From Acidobacteriota bacterium (GTDB lineage Bacteria > Acidobacteriota > Vicinamibacteria > Vicinamibacterales > JAFNAJ01): DNA of 9,939 nucleotides. The stretch lies in NCBI GenBank assembly GCA_017860085.1, contig JAFNAJ010000062.1, forward strand, positions 1-9,939, written 5' to 3'. The notes under the pieces are model-generated. The model ran no database searches. It had not been told where the DNA came from and saw only the letters and a list, made by a program, of their open reading frames with translations. The position numbers were made by a program, and so were the translations under genes. Numbering within the stretch: the stretch's first letter is position 1; every line of letters begins with the position of its first letter. Of the stretch, positions 7,887 to 9,939 are shown piece after piece.

Positions 7887-7915
7887 TTGCCCGGCCGCCG
7901 CTGCGGCCGTATACT
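7887..7915 (+). promoter_or_regulatory. Sigma70-like promoter of the lipoprotein gene
   Basis: TTGCCC at 7887-7892 (4 of 6 to TTGACA) is followed after exactly 17 nt by TATACT at 7910-7915 (5 of 6 to TATAAT). Transcription would start about 7922, at or one base before the GTG start codon at 7923, giving an mRNA with essentially no 5' leader. The placement before a divergent gene start and the AT-rich -10 in a GC-rich region support it. It has not been tested. Confidence 0.6.
7892..7909. repeat. Perfect 7-bp inverted repeat filling the promoter spacer
   Basis: CGGCCGC at 7892-7898 and GCGGCCG at 7903-7909 are exact reverse complements separated by CGCT. The palindrome lies between the -35 and -10 boxes of the lipoprotein promoter, overlapping the -35 by one base. 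It is also upstream of, or in the leader of, radC. The position is that of an operator for a dimeric regulator. It consists wholly of G and C in a GC-rich genome, so chance is a real alternative. Confidence 0.45.
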
Positions 7916-7937
7916 CTGTCGCGTGATCGGCCGTTCA
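7908..7937 (-). promoter_or_regulatory. Weak candidate promoter for the radC operon
   Basis: The minus strand has TATACG at 7913..7908 with TGAACG at 7937..7932, 18 nt apart. The -10 shares the GTATAC core with the opposing promoter, so the two would be mutually exclusive if both are real. The -35 matches only three of six bases. The radC leader would be about 30 nt and carry the GGAG ribosome binding site. Confidence 0.25.
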
Positions 7938-8537
7938 TTACGCACTGCTCTCGCTCGTGTGGTTGCTCTGATCGTGCTCCCCGTGACGCTCACCGGGTGT
8001 GCCGAACCCCCCGACAAGGAGATCAACCAGGCCCAGGGCGCCATCGCCGCGGCTCGTGCCGCCGGCGCCGAGACGTTTGCCTCGACCGAATACAAGGCGG
8101 CCGCCGAGGCGCTGGACAAGGCGCGCCAGGCCGTGTCGCAGCGCGATTACCGCTTGGCGCTCAATCACGCGCTCGACGCCCGCGAGCGTGCGGAAACGGC
8201 CGCACGGACCGCCGCCGACGAGAAAGCCCGCGCACGGGCCGCGGCAGAGGCCGCGTGGCAGTCGGCCCAGCAGGCCTTGCAGGCATCAAAGGGCGCGCTC
8301 GACGCGGCACGTGACGCCCGCGTGACGGAGCGGCGGCTCACGCCCTTCAATAGGGCGATCGACCAAGTCGAACACGCGCTCCTGTCCCTGCGCTCGCGCA
8401 TCGACCAGGGGGACCTGATTGCGCCCACCGAGGAACTCGCGGCGGCCAAGGCCAAGCTGGACCAGGTCCGGAGCGAAATCGATGCCGCCGCCACCGCGCG
8501 GTCAGCCCAGAAATCTCCGGCCAGCAAGCGGCGCTAG
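7923..8537 (+). CDS. Alanine-rich coiled-coil lipoprotein, DUF4398-like
   Basis: The product is a 204-residue predicted lipoprotein. Its N-terminus has arginines at positions 4, 7 and 12, a hydrophobic core (VVALIVLPVTL) and the lipobox LTGC, with lipidated Cys at residue 26. Alanine rather than aspartate follows the cysteine, which in the E. coli rule favours outer-membrane sorting. The mature part is nearly all helix-forming, rich in Ala, Glu, Lys, Arg and Gln. Residues 33-95 (INQAQGAIAAARAAGAE, then EYKAAAEALDKARQA and DYRLALNHALDARERAE) resemble the DUF4398 repeat pattern. A second helical stretch covers about 145-190. The tail is basic (KSPASKRR). Function is unknown; similar proteins are thought to act at the cell envelope. 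The start chosen is GTG at 7923 because it gives an intact signal peptide and sits at the predicted transcript start. No Shine-Dalgarno is visible. It is the only plus-strand gene. Confidence 0.85.
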   Translation: MIGRSLRTALARVVALIVLPVTLTGCAEPPDKEINQAQGAIAAARAAGAETFASTEYKAAAEALDKARQAVSQRDYRLALNHALDARERAETAARTAADEKARARAAAEAAWQSAQQALQASKGALDAARDARVTERRLTPFNRAIDQVEHALLSLRSRIDQGDLIAPTEELAAAKAKLDQVRSEIDAAATARSAQKSPASKRR

Positions 8538-8546
8538 CCGCGGCGC

Positions 8547-8572
8547 GCGTCGGAGAAACCGCACTCCGACGT
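8547..8572. terminator. Hairpin between convergent genes, possible bidirectional terminator
   Basis: CGTCGGAG at 8548-8555 and CTCCGACG at 8564-8571 form a perfect 8-bp stem with an 8-nt loop (aaaccgca). A flanking G-U pair (8547 with 8572) extends it in RNA read from the plus strand. It begins 10 nt after the lipoprotein stop and 87 nt after the stop of the convergent membrane-protein gene. No U-tract follows on either strand, so it is not a classic intrinsic terminator. It may stop polymerase weakly or protect mRNA 3' ends. Confidence 0.5.
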
Positions 8573-8658
8573 CCGACTCGCGTACGAAGAACCTCACAAC
8601 GGTCCGGATCACGTCGGTCGAGGGCCGGCTCATGCCACGCCCGCGCGGACGTCCCAGG

Positions 8659-9939
8659 TCAGTGCCGAAGCTCGTAAAGGCGGACGTCCCGGTCTTCGGC
8701 CACCAGCCGGAGCGTCGGGTGCCGCTCAATCGCGACAACCCGTTCGGGCCCAGCCACCGTGCGAACGTCGCTGAGGTGCACCGCAACGTGCGTGATCCCC
8801 AGCGCGCTCGCCGCGGAAAGTGCGCCATCGGCCGGGAAGTCGGCCAGGGCCGACGCCCGTTGGCCATACCTGGGAGGGATGAACCCGCTGTACCCATTCA
8901 CCACCGGGTGCCAATGGGCGGTCGCGTTCAGGAGGTACGGGGCGTTTCGCGCGATCCCGCGACCCTCGAAGATCGGAAGCTCCAGCAGCACGGCGCTTCT
9001 CTCGCGCCCCAAGTGCTCATAGACCCGCGACAACCCGCTGTACCGGTCGTACCACAGGGGCGCCCGAAGCGCCTCGGCCGAGACGATCAGCACCACGGCC
9101 CCAGCGACTGCCCACTGCGCTCGTCGGCCTGGCACCCTGCGCAGGATCTCCGCGACGCCGAACCCTCCGAGCACGGCAACCGCGGCAAGGGCCAGCTGGC
9201 CGAAGCGCGCGAAGGCTCGTATGGCCTGGAGCGGCACGGCGATCGCAAACACCTGATCGAATCCAGGGGCGTTCGGGGCCATCGAGAGGACGACGGCTCC
9301 CACGCCAACGGCGAGCCACATGCGCGCCCTGGGGTCGCGCCACGCCACGCCCGTCAGCACGGTGACGAGGACCAGGCCGCTGGCGAGCACGCCGGGGAAA
9401 TTGGCCGCCTTCGCTTCGATGAATCGCTTGCTCCACCAGAAGTGCAGCGTCCCGCCGGTCTTCAGGTAGTCTTCCCACGTCGACACGTAGAGCCTGGTCT
9501 CGTCGGCGCTGCGCGCCAGGCCGAGCTCGCGGTTCAGCTGCAGATACGGCCACAGGAGTGGCGCGAGAAGCGCGACGAGGACCACCACCGACACGAGGCA
9601 CGCGCGGGTCAGGCGCCATCGCTCGCCCCGCTGCCACCACTCCCCACGCACGAGGGCCCCCAAGGCAACGCTGAACCCGGTGAACACGAGGAAGTAGATC
9701 GATGCCGATCCCTGGATCGCCACCGCACCGGCAAGGCACACAGCGTCCCGCGCCCGCCGACGCCTGAACAACTGGTCGAGCGCCAACATCGCGAGCGGGA
9801 GAAACTCGAGGTGCTGCGCCTGCAGATGCGCGAGCCGGGTCAGCGTGTGCGCGTTGAACGCCGCCAGCGCCCCCGACACGAGCCCCGCGCCCCAGCTGCC
9901 GGTCCACCGCGCGACCACGACGCAAAACGCCCACCCGGT
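8659..9939 (-). CDS. Polytopic membrane protein, GT-C glycosyltransferase-like (5' partial)
   Basis: The reading frame stays open to the window edge, so the N-terminus is missing. The first in-frame GTG, at 9918, is preceded by seven more sense codons (TGWAFCV). At least 426 residues are present. Hydrophobic segments, numbered from that GTG, lie at about 9-22, 36-50, 60-90, 105-127, 177-213, 223-258 and 268-284. The remainder, about 285-419, looks soluble. Recognisable stretches are FNAHTLTRLAHLQAQHLEFLPLAMLAL (23-47), IRAFARFG (233-240) and VVNGYSGFIPPRY (339-351). These recall large membrane proteins of GT-C type (lipid-linked sugar transferases) often annotated only as hypothetical. The acidic catalytic loop expected near the N-terminus is outside the window, so enzymatic activity cannot be judged. 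It converges on the lipoprotein gene. Confidence 0.75.
   Translation of the reverse strand, partial: TGWAFCVVVARWTGSWGAGLVSGALAAFNAHTLTRLAHLQAQHLEFLPLAMLALDQLFRRRRARDAVCLAGAVAIQGSASIYFLVFTGFSVALGALVRGEWWQRGERWRLTRACLVSVVVLVALLAPLLWPYLQLNRELGLARSADETRLYVSTWEDYLKTGGTLHFWWSKRFIEAKAANFPGVLASGLVLVTVLTGVAWRDPRARMWLAVGVGAVVLSMAPNAPGFDQVFAIAVPLQAIRAFARFGQLALAAVAVLGGFGVAEILRRVPGRRAQWAVAGAVVLIVSAEALRAPLWYDRYSGLSRVYEHLGRERSAVLLELPIFEGRGIARNAPYLLNATAHWHPVVNGYSGFIPPRYGQRASALADFPADGALSAASALGITHVAVHLSDVRTVAGPERVVAIERHPTLRLVAEDRDVRLYELRH

Noticed and set aside
7871..8119. Extension of RadC to an upstream ATG at 8119
   Set aside because: The extra 83 residues run antisense to the lipoprotein gene and do not resemble RadC; GTG at 7870 has a well-placed GGAG.
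6426..8314. Plus-strand open frames opposite larC and radC
   Set aside because: Both are shadows of conserved genes. The 7067-8314 frame also overlaps the lipoprotein in a different frame and shows no signal peptide or motif.
8502..8897. Minus-strand open frame of 131 codons between lipoprotein and membrane-protein genes
   Set aside because: It overlaps the membrane-protein gene in another frame, has no family motif, and reads as a high-GC shadow.

Overview
The window is GC-rich bacterial chromosome carrying mainly housekeeping genes. It holds eight well-supported protein genes, seven on the minus strand and one on the plus strand, packed with almost no spacer. I see no tRNA, rRNA, CRISPR array, insertion sequence or phage gene. 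Very high GC, frequent GTG starts, a single-zinc-knuckle MetRS fused to a tRNA-binding domain, and a GT-C-like membrane protein with RAFARF and NGYSGF motifs together suggest an Acidobacteriota-type soil bacterium, perhaps a Vicinamibacteria relative. That placement is inference from general resemblance, not a measured match.

Layout, following minus-strand transcription from about 7870 down to 1: radC (JAMM/MPN protein), larC (nickel-pincer cofactor chelatase), metG (methionyl-tRNA synthetase), a TatD-family deoxyribonuclease, a long-chain polyprenyl diphosphate synthase, ligA (NAD-dependent DNA ligase), then a possible further start codon at the very edge. Gaps between consecutive genes are 11, 0, 1, 51, 25 and about 9 nt, so this looks like one operon or two overlapping ones. 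It mixes translation (metG), DNA metabolism (tatD, ligA, perhaps radC), isoprenoid quinone or carrier side-chain synthesis, and one cofactor gene (larC) whose usual partners larB, larE and larA are absent here.

Divergent from radC, on the plus strand, is a small alanine-rich coiled-coil lipoprotein (7923-8537, DUF4398-like). The 52-nt gap between the two starts holds a good sigma70-like promoter (TTGCCC, 17 nt, TATACT). A perfect 7-bp inverted repeat fills its spacer, and the predicted transcript start falls about at the GTG start codon, so the lipoprotein mRNA may be leaderless. After the lipoprotein a perfect 8-bp-stem hairpin separates it from a convergent minus-strand gene for a multi-pass membrane protein, which runs off the right edge of the window.

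I did not find a clear undescribed system. The points most worth a second look are the compact divergent promoter with its palindrome, the orphan larC fused head-to-tail with metG, the consensus -10 box formed by rare codons at the end of ligA, and the hairpin between the convergent genes.
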